Shown one piece after another: positions 1-7,076 of a DNA stretch of 64,000 nt. The notes under the pieces are model-generated. The model did not search any database, had not been told where the DNA came from, and was given only the letters and a program-made list of their open reading frames with translations. Source of the DNA: Nonomuraea dietziae (GTDB lineage: Bacteria > Actinomycetota > Actinomycetes > Streptosporangiales > Streptosporangiaceae); NCBI RefSeq assembly GCF_014195505.1, contig NZ_JACIBV010000001.1, forward strand, positions 8,370,001 through 8,434,000. Direction: 5' to 3'. The position numbers were made by a program, and so were the translations under genes. How positions within the stretch are numbered: the first letter of the stretch is position 1; the number at the start of each line of letters is the position of its first letter.

Positions 1-1
1 G

Positions 2-910
2 GCGGGCCTCAACCGCTACCCCGACAGGGACGCGCTGGCCCTGCGCGCCGACCTGGCCGGCTACCTCGGTCACGGGCTCACCACCGAGCAGCTGTGGGCG
101 GCCAACGGCTCCAACGAGGTGCTCCAGCAGATCCTGCAGGCCTTCGGCGGGCACGGCCGCACCGCGCTCGGCTTCGAGCCCTCCTACTCGATGCACCCGA
201 TCATCACCACGGGCACGAACACCGAGTGGGTCTCGGGGGCGCGCGAGGACGACTTCTCCCTCGATGCGGACAAGGCGGTCGCGGCCGTCGAGGAGCACCG
301 GCCCGACATCGTCTTCCTGACCTCGCCCAACAACCCGACGGGCACCGCGCTCCCGCTGGAGACGATCTCCAGGGTGGTCGAGGCCGCGCCCGGCATGGTC
401 GTGGTCGACGAGGCCTACGCCGAGTTCGCCCGATCCGGCACGCCGAGCGCGCTCACGCTGCTGCCCGCGCACCCCAGGCTGATCGTCACGCGCACCATGT
501 CGAAGGCGTTCGCGATGGCGGGCACCAGGCTCGGCTACCTGGCCGCGCATCCGGCCGTGGTCGAGGCGATGCTGCTGGTGCGCCTGCCGTACCACCTGTC
601 GACGGTCACGCAGGCGACGGCCAGGGTGGCGCTGCGGCACAGGGCCGAGCTGCTCGGCACGGTCGACGCGCTCAGGCAGGAGCGCGACGACACGGTGGCG
701 TGGCTGCGCGCCCTCGGCTTGACGGTGGCCGATTCGGACGCCAACTTCGTGTTGTTCGGGCGTTTCGAGAACCGGCGCACGATCTGGGAGGGACTGCTCG
801 AGCGTGGTGTGCTGATCCGTGAGGTCGGGCCGCCCGAGTGGCTGCGGGTGTCGATCGGCACCGGCGAGGAGATGTCGGCATTCCGTGCCGCTCTGGAGGG
901 GGTTCTGTGA
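2..910 (+). CDS. hisC: Histidinol-phosphate aminotransferase, 5' partial
   Basis: This is the C-terminal part (about 302 residues) of a PLP-dependent class I/II aminotransferase that converts imidazole-acetol phosphate and glutamate to histidinol phosphate. The frame is open from base 2, so the true start lies upstream of the window. Visible marks are the early NRYPD segment, the TSPNNPTGTALP stretch, the VVDEAYAEF aspartate region, and the PLP-lysine segment RTMSKAFAMAGTRLGYL. The stop overlaps the GTG of hisB by four bases (GTGA), so the two are translationally coupled. hisD would be expected just upstream; that is inference from the usual actinobacterial his order. Confidence 0.95.
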   Translation, partial: AGLNRYPDRDALALRADLAGYLGHGLTTEQLWAANGSNEVLQQILQAFGGHGRTALGFEPSYSMHPIITTGTNTEWVSGAREDDFSLDADKAVAAVEEHRPDIVFLTSPNNPTGTALPLETISRVVEAAPGMVVVDEAYAEFARSGTPSALTLLPAHPRLIVTRTMSKAFAMAGTRLGYLAAHPAVVEAMLLVRLPYHLSTVTQATARVALRHRAELLGTVDALRQERDDTVAWLRALGLTVADSDANFVLFGRFENRRTIWEGLLERGVLIREVGPPEWLRVSIGTGEEMSAFRAALEGVL

Positions 911-1500
911 GCAGAGTCGGTCGCGTCGAGCGCGCCACCAAGGAGACCTCGGTTCTGGTGGAGGTGAACCTCGACGGCACAGGGCTGGTCGACGTCGCCA
1001 CCGGGGTCGGGTTCTACGACCACATGCTCGCCCAGCTCGGCAAGCACGGCCTGTTCGACCTCACCGTCAAGACCGAGGGTGACCTGCACATCGACTCCCA
1101 CCACACGATCGAGGACACCGCGCTCGCGCTGGGCGCGGCCTTCCGCGAGGCGCTGGGGGACAAGTCGGGCATCAGGCGGTACGGCAACGCGTCCTGCCCC
1201 CTGGACGAGGCGCTCGCCGAGGTCACGGTCGACCTGTCGGGCCGTCCGTACCTCGTGCACGCCGAGCCCGAGGGCATGGCCCCGATGATCGGCCCCGAGT
1301 ACGACACGACGATGACCAGGCACATCCTCGAGTCGTTCGTGGCGCAGGCGGCGATCTGCCTGCACGTGCGCGTCCCGTACGGGCGCAACGCCCACCACAT
1401 CGTCGAGGCCCAGTTCAAGGCGCTGGCCAGGGCGCTGCGCGAGGCCAGCGAGCCCGACCCGCGCGCCACGGGCGTGCCGAGCACCAAGGGTGTGCTGTGA
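907..1500 (+). CDS. hisB: Imidazoleglycerol-phosphate dehydratase
   Basis: Monofunctional HisB of 197 residues, the usual size for the dehydratase without a phosphatase domain. It dehydrates imidazole glycerol phosphate to imidazole-acetol phosphate. The two manganese-binding repeats are visible: FYDHMLAQLGKHGLFDL with DSHHTIEDTALALG, and RHILESFV with NAHHIVEAQFKALARAL. The GTG at 907 was chosen over an in-frame upstream GTG because it overlaps the hisC stop by four bases and gives the normal N-terminus (SRVGRVERATKET). The stop at 1498-1500 again overlaps the next start. Confidence 0.97.
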   Translation: MSRVGRVERATKETSVLVEVNLDGTGLVDVATGVGFYDHMLAQLGKHGLFDLTVKTEGDLHIDSHHTIEDTALALGAAFREALGDKSGIRRYGNASCPLDEALAEVTVDLSGRPYLVHAEPEGMAPMIGPEYDTTMTRHILESFVAQAAICLHVRVPYGRNAHHIVEAQFKALARALREASEPDPRATGVPSTKGVL

Positions 1501-1652
1501 GTGACAACTGGACTGCCATCGCGATGGTCTTCATCGGGCTGTTCCTGGTCGGCGGGGTCGTCTCGCTGTTCAAGCAGGGCCTGAAGATCGGCGCGGTGGT
1601 CTGCGGAATCGGCGCCGCGATGGCGCTGACGGCGGGGGTGCTGTGGTGGTGA
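1497..1652 (+). CDS. Small membrane protein in the his operon
   Basis: A 51-residue reading frame placed exactly between hisB and hisH, with a four-base GTGA overlap on each side. That coupling is the main reason to call it a real gene. The product begins SDNWTAIAMVFIGLFLVGG and has two short hydrophobic segments (about residues 6-22 and 30-48) separated by FKQGLK, so it is probably a two-pass inner-membrane protein. It ends in GVLWW. I recognise no domain and assign no function. It could be an assembly or localisation factor, or simply a passenger of the operon. Confidence 0.7.
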   Translation: MSDNWTAIAMVFIGLFLVGGVVSLFKQGLKIGAVVCGIGAAMALTAGVLWW

Positions 1653-2281
1653 GCAAGAACGTCGTCATCCTCGACTACGGCTCCGGCAACCTGCGCTCGG
1701 CCGAACGCGCGCTGGCCAGGACCGGCGCCCAGGTGACGGTCACGTCCGACTACGACGCGGCGATGGACGCCGACGGCCTGGTCGTGCCGGGCGTGGGCGC
1801 CTTCGAGGCGTGCATGAAGGGCCTGAAGAGCGTGGCCGGCGAGCGCATCATCGGCCGCCGGCTGTCAGGGGGCCGCCCGGTGCTGGGCATCTGCGTCGGC
1901 ATGCAGATCCTGTTCGAGCGCGGCGTCGAGCACGGCGTCGAGACCGAGGGCTGCGGCGAGTGGCCCGGCACGGTCGAGCGCCTGGAGGCCCCCGTGCTGC
2001 CGCACATGGGGTGGAACACCGTCAAGGCGCCCTCGGGCAGCGTGCTGTTCGCCGGCCTCGACGCCGACACCCGCTTCTACTTCGTGCACTCCTACGGCGT
2101 GCGCGAGTGGGAGCTCCAGGCGGGCGACGGCTTCGCCGTACCGCTGGTGACCTGGGCCGAGCACGGGGTGCCCTTCGTGGCCGCCGTGGAGAACGGCCCG
2201 CTCATGGCCACCCAGTTCCATCCGGAGAAGTCCGGGGACGCCGGCGCGGTGCTGCTGAAGAACTGGGTCGGCACGCTTTGA
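1649..2281 (+). CDS. hisH: Imidazole glycerol phosphate synthase, glutamine amidotransferase subunit
   Basis: Class I glutamine amidotransferase of 210 residues that feeds ammonia to HisF. The N-terminus is SKNVVILDYGSGNLRS. The catalytic cysteine lies in GICVGMQILFERG, and the His-Glu pair lies in QFHPEKSG near the C-terminus. The GTG at 1649 is preferred over the one at 1643 because it makes a four-base overlap with the preceding small gene and gives the standard N-terminus. Its partner hisF lies about 1.5 kb downstream in the same operon. Confidence 0.97.
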   Translation: MSKNVVILDYGSGNLRSAERALARTGAQVTVTSDYDAAMDADGLVVPGVGAFEACMKGLKSVAGERIIGRRLSGGRPVLGICVGMQILFERGVEHGVETEGCGEWPGTVERLEAPVLPHMGWNTVKAPSGSVLFAGLDADTRFYFVHSYGVREWELQAGDGFAVPLVTWAEHGVPFVAAVENGPLMATQFHPEKSGDAGAVLLKNWVGTL

Positions 2282-2607
2282 GCAAGGAGCGGGCGCGGCG
2301 CAGGGCCGTACGCGAGGCCGAGAGAGAGCGGGCGGCCAGGCTGAACGCCGAGCGGATGGCCCGCAGGTCCCGCCGCAGGGCGCTGGCCGCCAGGCTGACC
2401 CCTCGCCCCGTCCGCTTCGCCAGGCAGGGCGGCCTGCTCGCCCGCAGGCAGCGCGCCCAGAACGGCGTCGTCGCCCTGCTCTTCGTCATCGTCCAGCTCC
2501 TGACCTGGCTGCTGTGGTCGTCATGGCAGGCCAGCCTCGCCGTGTTCGTGCTCTCCTTGCTGTTCGTCCCTGTGATCGTCACGCTCGCCTTTGACCGGAG
2601 GACCTGA
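2278..2607 (+). CDS. Conserved his-operon membrane protein
   Basis: A 109-residue protein starting at a TTG that overlaps the hisH stop by four bases (TTGA). The first 65 residues are very basic and rich in Arg and Ala (KERARRRAVREAERERAARL), probably a cytoplasmic helical tail. Two hydrophobic segments follow (about residues 63-80 and 85-104), ending in FDRRT. The tail may bind RNA, DNA or phospholipid, but nothing in the sequence decides this. Position and coupling argue that it is expressed with hisH and priA. I recognise no named family. Confidence 0.75.
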   Translation: MSKERARRRAVREAERERAARLNAERMARRSRRRALAARLTPRPVRFARQGGLLARRQRAQNGVVALLFVIVQLLTWLLWSSWQASLAVFVLSLLFVPVIVTLAFDRRT

Positions 2608-2612
2608 AGAAG

Positions 2613-3335
2613 ATGTCGCTCGTACTGCTGCCCGCCGTGGACGTCGTCGACGGCCAGGCCGTACGCCTCGTACAGGGAGAGGCCGGAACTGAGACGGGTT
2701 ACGGCGATCCGCTGACCGCGGCGATGGCCTGGCAGAAGGCTGGCGCGGAGTGGATCCACCTGGTGGACCTCGACGCGGCCTTCGGCAGGGGCTCCAACAA
2801 GGATCTGCTGGCCGAGGTGGTCGGCAAGCTGGACATCAACGTCGAACTGTCCGGCGGCATCCGCGACGACGCCTCGCTCGAGGCCGCGCTGGCCACCGGG
2901 TGCAGGCGGGTGAACATCGGCACCGCCGCCATCGAGAAGCCGGACTGGTGTCGAAGGATACTCGCTGAGTATGGTGACAAGATCGCCGTCGGGCTCGACG
3001 TTCGAGGTACTACGCTGGCGGCACGCGGCTGGACCGAGGCGGGCGGCGACCTGTGGGAGGTGCTCGACAGGCTCGACGCCGACGGCTGCCCGCGGTACGT
3101 GGTGACGGATGTGACCAAGGACGGAACACTGCGCGGCCCGAATCTGGACCTGCTGCGCCAGGTCTGCGATCGAACCGACAAGCCGGTCGTCGCGAGCGGA
3201 GGGGTCTCCTCTCTCGACGATCTCATCGCCCTCACCTCTCTCACGCCCCACGGCGTGGAGGGCGCGATCGTGGGCAAGGCACTGTACGCGCAGGCTTTCA
3301 CGCTGGAAGACGCTCTCGCCGCTGTTCGCGGCTAG
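2613..3335 (+). CDS. priA: Phosphoribosyl isomerase A (HisA/TrpF)
   Basis: A (beta/alpha)8 barrel of 240 residues that isomerises ProFAR in histidine synthesis. In actinobacteria lacking trpF the same enzyme also isomerises phosphoribosylanthranilate for tryptophan. The N-terminal catalytic Asp lies in LLPAVDVVDGQAVRL. The second Asp lies in VTDVTKDGTLRGPN, and the phosphate-binding glycines in SGGIRDD and ASGGVSSLDD. A GGAGG ribosome binding site precedes the ATG. No trpF occurs among the trp genes at 13-16 kb, which supports the dual role. That dual role is family knowledge plus inference. Confidence 0.93.
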   Translation: MSLVLLPAVDVVDGQAVRLVQGEAGTETGYGDPLTAAMAWQKAGAEWIHLVDLDAAFGRGSNKDLLAEVVGKLDINVELSGGIRDDASLEAALATGCRRVNIGTAAIEKPDWCRRILAEYGDKIAVGLDVRGTTLAARGWTEAGGDLWEVLDRLDADGCPRYVVTDVTKDGTLRGPNLDLLRQVCDRTDKPVVASGGVSSLDDLIALTSLTPHGVEGAIVGKALYAQAFTLEDALAAVRG

Positions 3336-3353
3336 GGCCAAAGGGAGGGACGC

Positions 3354-3762
3354 GTGATGGGCCAGGCAAGCTGCGTGCGCGAGGGGATGAGGATCTTCTC
3401 GGGCGGCGTCTGGGAGGAGAAGTACGGCTACGCCAGGGCGGTGGTGGCGGGGCCGCGTGTCGTGGTCTCCGGCTGCACGGCCACGATCGAGGGCGAGGTG
3501 CGACACGTCGGCGACGCCTACCGGCAGGCCATGACGGCCTTCGACATCGCGCTCGAGGCGGTCGAGGCGGCCGGGCTGGCCAGGGAGGACGTGGTCATGG
3601 TCCGCTACTACGTGGTGGACGACAGCCACTACGACGCGGTGGGCACCGCCCTGTCCGAGGTGCTCGGGCACGTCAGGGCCCGCCTGCACGGGCGTGAAGG
3701 TCGCGGGTCTGATCGACCCGCGCATGCTGGTCGAGATCGAGATCGAGGCGTTTCGGGCATGA
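3354..3762 (+). pseudogene. RidA-family enamine/imine deaminase, frameshifted
   Basis: The first 108 residues match the RidA/YjgF fold (GGVWEEKYGYARAVVAG, VVSGCTATIEGEV, AYRQAMTAFDIALEAVE, VVMVRYYVVDD). The frame then breaks in an AGGGCCCG stretch at 3676-3681. Removing one base there restores a normal RidA C-terminus, including the substrate-binding arginine segment GLIDPRMLVEIEIEAF, with a stop at 3760-3762. That stop would overlap the hisF ATG by four bases, as elsewhere in this operon. As written, the frame reads through into hisF as a false fusion. RidA hydrolyses reactive enamines and imines from PLP enzymes. A sequencing error is the likeliest cause. Confidence 0.85.
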
Positions 3763-4520
3763 CGGTCGCGGTTCGGGTCATCCCGTGTCTGGACGTGGAC
3801 GCGGGGCGCGTGGTCAAGGGCGTCAACTTCGAGAACCTGCGCGACGCGGGCGATCCGGTCGAGCTCGCCCGCCGCTACGACGAGGAGGGCGCCGACGAGC
3901 TGACCTTCCTCGACATCACCGCCTCCTCGGGCGAGCGGGAGACGATGTTCGACGTGGTCCGCAGGACCGCCGAGCAGGTCTTCATCCCGCTCACCGTGGG
4001 CGGCGGCGTCCGCTCGGTCGAGGACGTCAACAGGCTGCTGAGGGCGGGCGCGGACAAGGTGTCGCTCAACACCGCCGCCATCGCCCGTCCTGAGCTGCTG
4101 ACCGAGGCCTCCCGCAGGTACGGCGCGCAGTGCATCGTGCTGTCCGTCGACGCCCGCAGGGCCGAGGGCACGCCGTCCGGCTTCGAGGTCACCACCCACG
4201 GCGGACGCAGGGGCACCGGCATCGACGCGGTGGAGTGGGCGGCCAGGGGTGAGGAACTCGGCGTCGGTGAGATCCTGCTCAACTCGATGGACGGCGACGG
4301 CACACTCGACGGCTACGACCTCGAGATGCTGCGCGCGGTGCGAGCCGCGGTCAGCGTGCCGGTGATCGCCAGCGGCGGCGCGGGACGGCTGGAGGACTTC
4401 CCTCCCGCGGTAGCGGCGGGCGCGGACGCGGTGCTGGCGGCGTCGGTGTTCCACTTCGGCACGCTGAAGATCTCCGAGGTCAAGCAGACCCTTCACGCGG
4501 CGGGCCACCCGGTCAGGTAG
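3759..4520 (+). CDS. hisF: Imidazole glycerol phosphate synthase, cyclase subunit
   Basis: A 253-residue (beta/alpha)8 barrel that, with HisH, makes imidazole glycerol phosphate and AICAR from PRFAR. The catalytic aspartates lie in VIPCLDVDAGRVVKG and in NSMDGDGTLDGYD. Phosphate-binding glycines are in LTVGGGVRSVEDV and IASGGAGRLEDF. The ATG at 3759 gives the canonical N-terminus (TVAVRVIPCLDV) and would overlap the restored ridA stop by four bases. It is the last his gene of this operon; the next gene is on the opposite strand only six bases away. Confidence 0.97.
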   Translation: MTVAVRVIPCLDVDAGRVVKGVNFENLRDAGDPVELARRYDEEGADELTFLDITASSGERETMFDVVRRTAEQVFIPLTVGGGVRSVEDVNRLLRAGADKVSLNTAAIARPELLTEASRRYGAQCIVLSVDARRAEGTPSGFEVTTHGGRRGTGIDAVEWAARGEELGVGEILLNSMDGDGTLDGYDLEMLRAVRAAVSVPVIASGGAGRLEDFPPAVAAGADAVLAASVFHFGTLKISEVKQTLHAAGHPVR

Positions 4521-4526
4521 CCCCCG

Positions 4527-5855
4527 TCAGAAGACGCGCAGGTGGTGGAAGAGCTCGAAGGCGGCGTCGCGCTCCTTGAAGGCGGCCGCCTCCGAGCGCT
4601 TCACCGCCAGGTAGGCGCCGCCGCGCAGCGGGCCGAGCGCCGTCATCAGCAGTGAGTCGGACTCCAGCGCGTCGAGCGCCTCGTCGAGGGACGACGGCAG
4701 TCTGGGGTAGGCGCCCGGCCTGGTGTCGGGGTCGACGAGCACGGGCTCGCCGGGGTCGAGCCCGCGGCGGATGCCGTCGAGGCCCGCGTGGATGACCGCG
4801 CCGAGCGACAGGTAGGGGTTGGCCGAGGAGTCGGAGGGCTTGAGCTCCAGGTTGACCGACCCGGTCTGCCCCAGGGGCGAGCAGACCCTGACGGCCGCCT
4901 CCCTGTTGTCCGGCCCGTGGACCGCGTAGGCGCTGGACCACATGCGGGGCGCCAGCCGCCTGAAGCTGTTGACGGTGCCGCAGGTCAGCGCCGTCAGGGC
5001 GGGCAGGTGGGCCAGCAGGCCGCCCACGAAGGCGTTCATCAGGCCGGGGTCGCCGTCGAAGAGGTTGGCGTGACGCTCGCGGTCCCACAGCGACAGGTGC
5101 AGGTGGGCGCCGTTGCCCGCCTGGTCGGCGATGGGCTTGGGGGCCAGCGAGGCCCACATGGACATCCGCAGCGCCACCCCCCGGACCGTCTCGCGGTAGA
5201 GGATCTGGTTGTCGGCGGCGCGGAGGGCGGGGGCGTGCCTGATCGACAGCTCCTGCTGGCCGTGGCCCAGCTCGGGGTGGTAGTGCTCGACCCGCAGCCC
5301 CTGGGCCTCGAGCGTGCGCACCAGCTTGATCGCGTAGTCGTGGGCGAGGTCGAAGCCGATGGTGGAGTAGCAGAGGCTGTCGTCGAGCGGCACGAGCGTG
5401 TCGAGACCGCCTTCGGGGCCGGCGACGCGGTGGCCGAGCGTGAACTCCGGCTCGAAGGCCGCCTCCAGGGCGTAGCCCTCGGCCTCCAGAGCGGCGACCG
5501 CCTCCTTGAGGAAGGTGCGCGGGCACGCGTCCCACGCCGACCCGTCGAGCTGGACCAGGTCGGAGACCATGGCCGCGGCGCCGGGAGAGTAGGGGAGAAG
5601 CACGAATGTCGACGGGTCCGGCATGATCCGGACCTCGCCGACGGGTCCGAAGTGCTCGACCTCCTGCAACTGGTCGAGCATGTTCATCGCCATCATCGCC
5701 ACGGTGTGCCCGATGCCCGAGCTGAGGCGCTCGGCCAGGCGCGTGCGGGAGGCCGCCTTGCCGCGGATCACCCCGCCGTGGTCGGCGTAGAGAAACCGTA
5801 CGAGCTCGACGCCCTCGATCTCAGCCCGTTCGATGACGCTCTGGCGGTCTCTCAT
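4527..5855 (-). CDS. Glutamine synthetase family protein
   Basis: A 442-residue protein of the GlnA catalytic fold. An ATP-dependent ligase of ammonia or an amine to the gamma-carboxyl of glutamate is likely. Visible GS marks are the N-terminal VRFLYADHGGVIRGKAASR, the metal-binding glutamates in AAFEPEFTLG, the NGAHLHLSLWD loop (shortened compared with NGSGMHxHxS of true GS), NREAAVRV, and ELKPSDSSANPYL. The adenylylation tyrosine context of GlnA was not recognised. It may therefore be a gamma-glutamyl-polyamine or -amine synthetase (GlnA3/GlnA4/PuuA-like) and not housekeeping GlnA. The ATG at 5855 is preferred over a GTG two codons upstream. Confidence 0.88.
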   Translation of the reverse strand: MRDRQSVIERAEIEGVELVRFLYADHGGVIRGKAASRTRLAERLSSGIGHTVAMMAMNMLDQLQEVEHFGPVGEVRIMPDPSTFVLLPYSPGAAAMVSDLVQLDGSAWDACPRTFLKEAVAALEAEGYALEAAFEPEFTLGHRVAGPEGGLDTLVPLDDSLCYSTIGFDLAHDYAIKLVRTLEAQGLRVEHYHPELGHGQQELSIRHAPALRAADNQILYRETVRGVALRMSMWASLAPKPIADQAGNGAHLHLSLWDRERHANLFDGDPGLMNAFVGGLLAHLPALTALTCGTVNSFRRLAPRMWSSAYAVHGPDNREAAVRVCSPLGQTGSVNLELKPSDSSANPYLSLGAVIHAGLDGIRRGLDPGEPVLVDPDTRPGAYPRLPSSLDEALDALESDSLLMTALGPLRGGAYLAVKRSEAAAFKERDAAFELFHHLRVF

Positions 5856-5945
5856 AGGCACCCCACCCGACCGACTCTACGCGCTTCGATCTCAGGTGGG
5901 CGGTCAACTCGCACGACCCGCGACCAGGGCGGACCGTTGGCTCTG

Positions 5946-6107
5946 TCAGGTCACGACGTTGGTGAAGAAGACAGCCAACTGATTGGCTCCGTTGACGATG
6001 CCGTCGAAAACACCCCTGACCGCCGCCGCCGCGTTTTGCGGCTGGGTGAACAGGTAGAAGACGACGAAGGCCACGGCGATATACGTGACGACCTTCTTGA
6101 CCTGCAT
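5946..6107 (-). CDS. Small single-pass membrane protein
   Basis: A 53-residue protein with one N-terminal membrane helix (VVTYIAVAFVVFYLFTQ) followed by an amphipathic stretch NAAAAVRGVFDGIVNGANQL and an FFTN end. The ATG at 6107 is preceded by GGAGG at seven bases, so I reject the longer frame beginning at 6128. The pattern (one helix, then a VxGxFD...A..L.xFxxxV tail) matches a small conserved actinobacterial family I know only as hypothetical. It sits upstream of the GS-like gene on the same strand, about 90 bases away. No function is assigned. Confidence 0.72.
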   Translation of the reverse strand: MQVKKVVTYIAVAFVVFYLFTQPQNAAAAVRGVFDGIVNGANQLAVFFTNVVT

Positions 6108-6355
6108 GGGGGGCCTCCTGCAGTCCATTCCCAGCCGTATATACCCGGATCTGGGCGATCACTGGCATCTTCTATGAAGATGTTCTTGATCATAACCGGG
6201 GGGCGTCTTTACCTGGCCATCGTACGGCCATTGGCATGAGTTGGCGCGGGAGACGCGCGCACGAGAGACGAAAGGCTCCGGCCGGCCGGTCGAAAAGCGT
6301 TGAACGAACCCGTCCTCCTCGATGACGGGACGGCGGGCTCCTCCAGGGTGAGGGC

Positions 6356-6985
6356 TCAGATGCCGAGTGGGGCGTGGGTGACGCGGGCGACGGCGTCGGG
6401 GTCGCCCGTGAGGTCGACCCTGGCGTGCTCCTGCCGTCCGAAGCAGAACAGCAGCAGTTCGCTCGCCTTGCCCGTGACCTCCACCTTGGGGCCGTCCTTG
6501 GCGCCGCCGATGGCCACTCCGCCGCCCAGGCGGTGGAGCACCACGCCGACGGGCGACTTGCGCAGCATCAGCTTGGCGGCCATGTCCAGACGCTTCCAGA
6601 GCAGCCGTTCGAGGTCGTCGGGCAGCTCGCGCGGCTCCCATGACGGCTGGGCGCGGCGCACGTCCTCGTGGTGGACGAAGTACTCCAGCGTGTTGACCGC
6701 CTCGTCGAGGGGCGGCAGCAGGCCGTAGAGACCGCCGGGCGTGCGGACGAGGCCGACCAGCTCAGGGAAGGGGTGCTTGGCCTTCAGCCCACGCTGGACC
6801 GAGGCGGTGTAGCCGGCCAGCGGACGCAGGGCGATGCCCGCGCCCGCGTCGAGCCTGCGCTCGCGCAGCACGAGGTGGGCGGCCAGGTCGTAAGTGCTCC
6901 AGCCCGTGCACAGCGTGGGAGCGTCGGGGCCGAGCCTGTCGAACAGGTCGCACAGAGCGGTGCGTTCGCTGCGGGCGTGAGTCAC
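6356..6985 (-). CDS. TIGR03085 family metal-binding protein
   Basis: A 209-residue protein related to the N-terminal domain of mycothiol-dependent maleylpyruvate isomerase, a DinB-like four-helix bundle. Evidence is the opening ERTALCDLFDRLGPDAPTLC, the GWSTYDLAAHLVLRERR segment with the first metal-ligand His, and EYFVHHEDVRRAQPSW with a further histidine pair. The C-terminal part (VEVTGKASELLLFCFGR) resembles the SCP2-like tail of this family. Mycothiol is the usual actinobacterial thiol, so a mycothiol-linked role is plausible but unproven. It stands alone and diverges from the ABC exporter genes. Confidence 0.85.
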   Translation of the reverse strand: MTHARSERTALCDLFDRLGPDAPTLCTGWSTYDLAAHLVLRERRLDAGAGIALRPLAGYTASVQRGLKAKHPFPELVGLVRTPGGLYGLLPPLDEAVNTLEYFVHHEDVRRAQPSWEPRELPDDLERLLWKRLDMAAKLMLRKSPVGVVLHRLGGGVAIGGAKDGPKVEVTGKASELLLFCFGRQEHARVDLTGDPDAVARVTHAPLGI

Positions 6986-7076
6986 CAGACGATTCTACTG
7001 GGGCAGGGAATATCCAGATGATCGACCATGATAGGGACTTAAGTAGAAATTTCCCCGTTGGAAGGACTCCTTCAGA

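Noticed and set aside
2202..4508. A minus-strand open frame of 768 codons across the his operon
   Set aside because: It is antisense to hisH, priA, ridA and hisF, each of which is well supported.
3354..4520. A single 388-residue RidA-HisF fusion protein
   Set aside because: The bridge between the two domains is out-of-frame RidA sequence. One base removed at 3676-3681 restores a normal RidA end and a normal HisF start.
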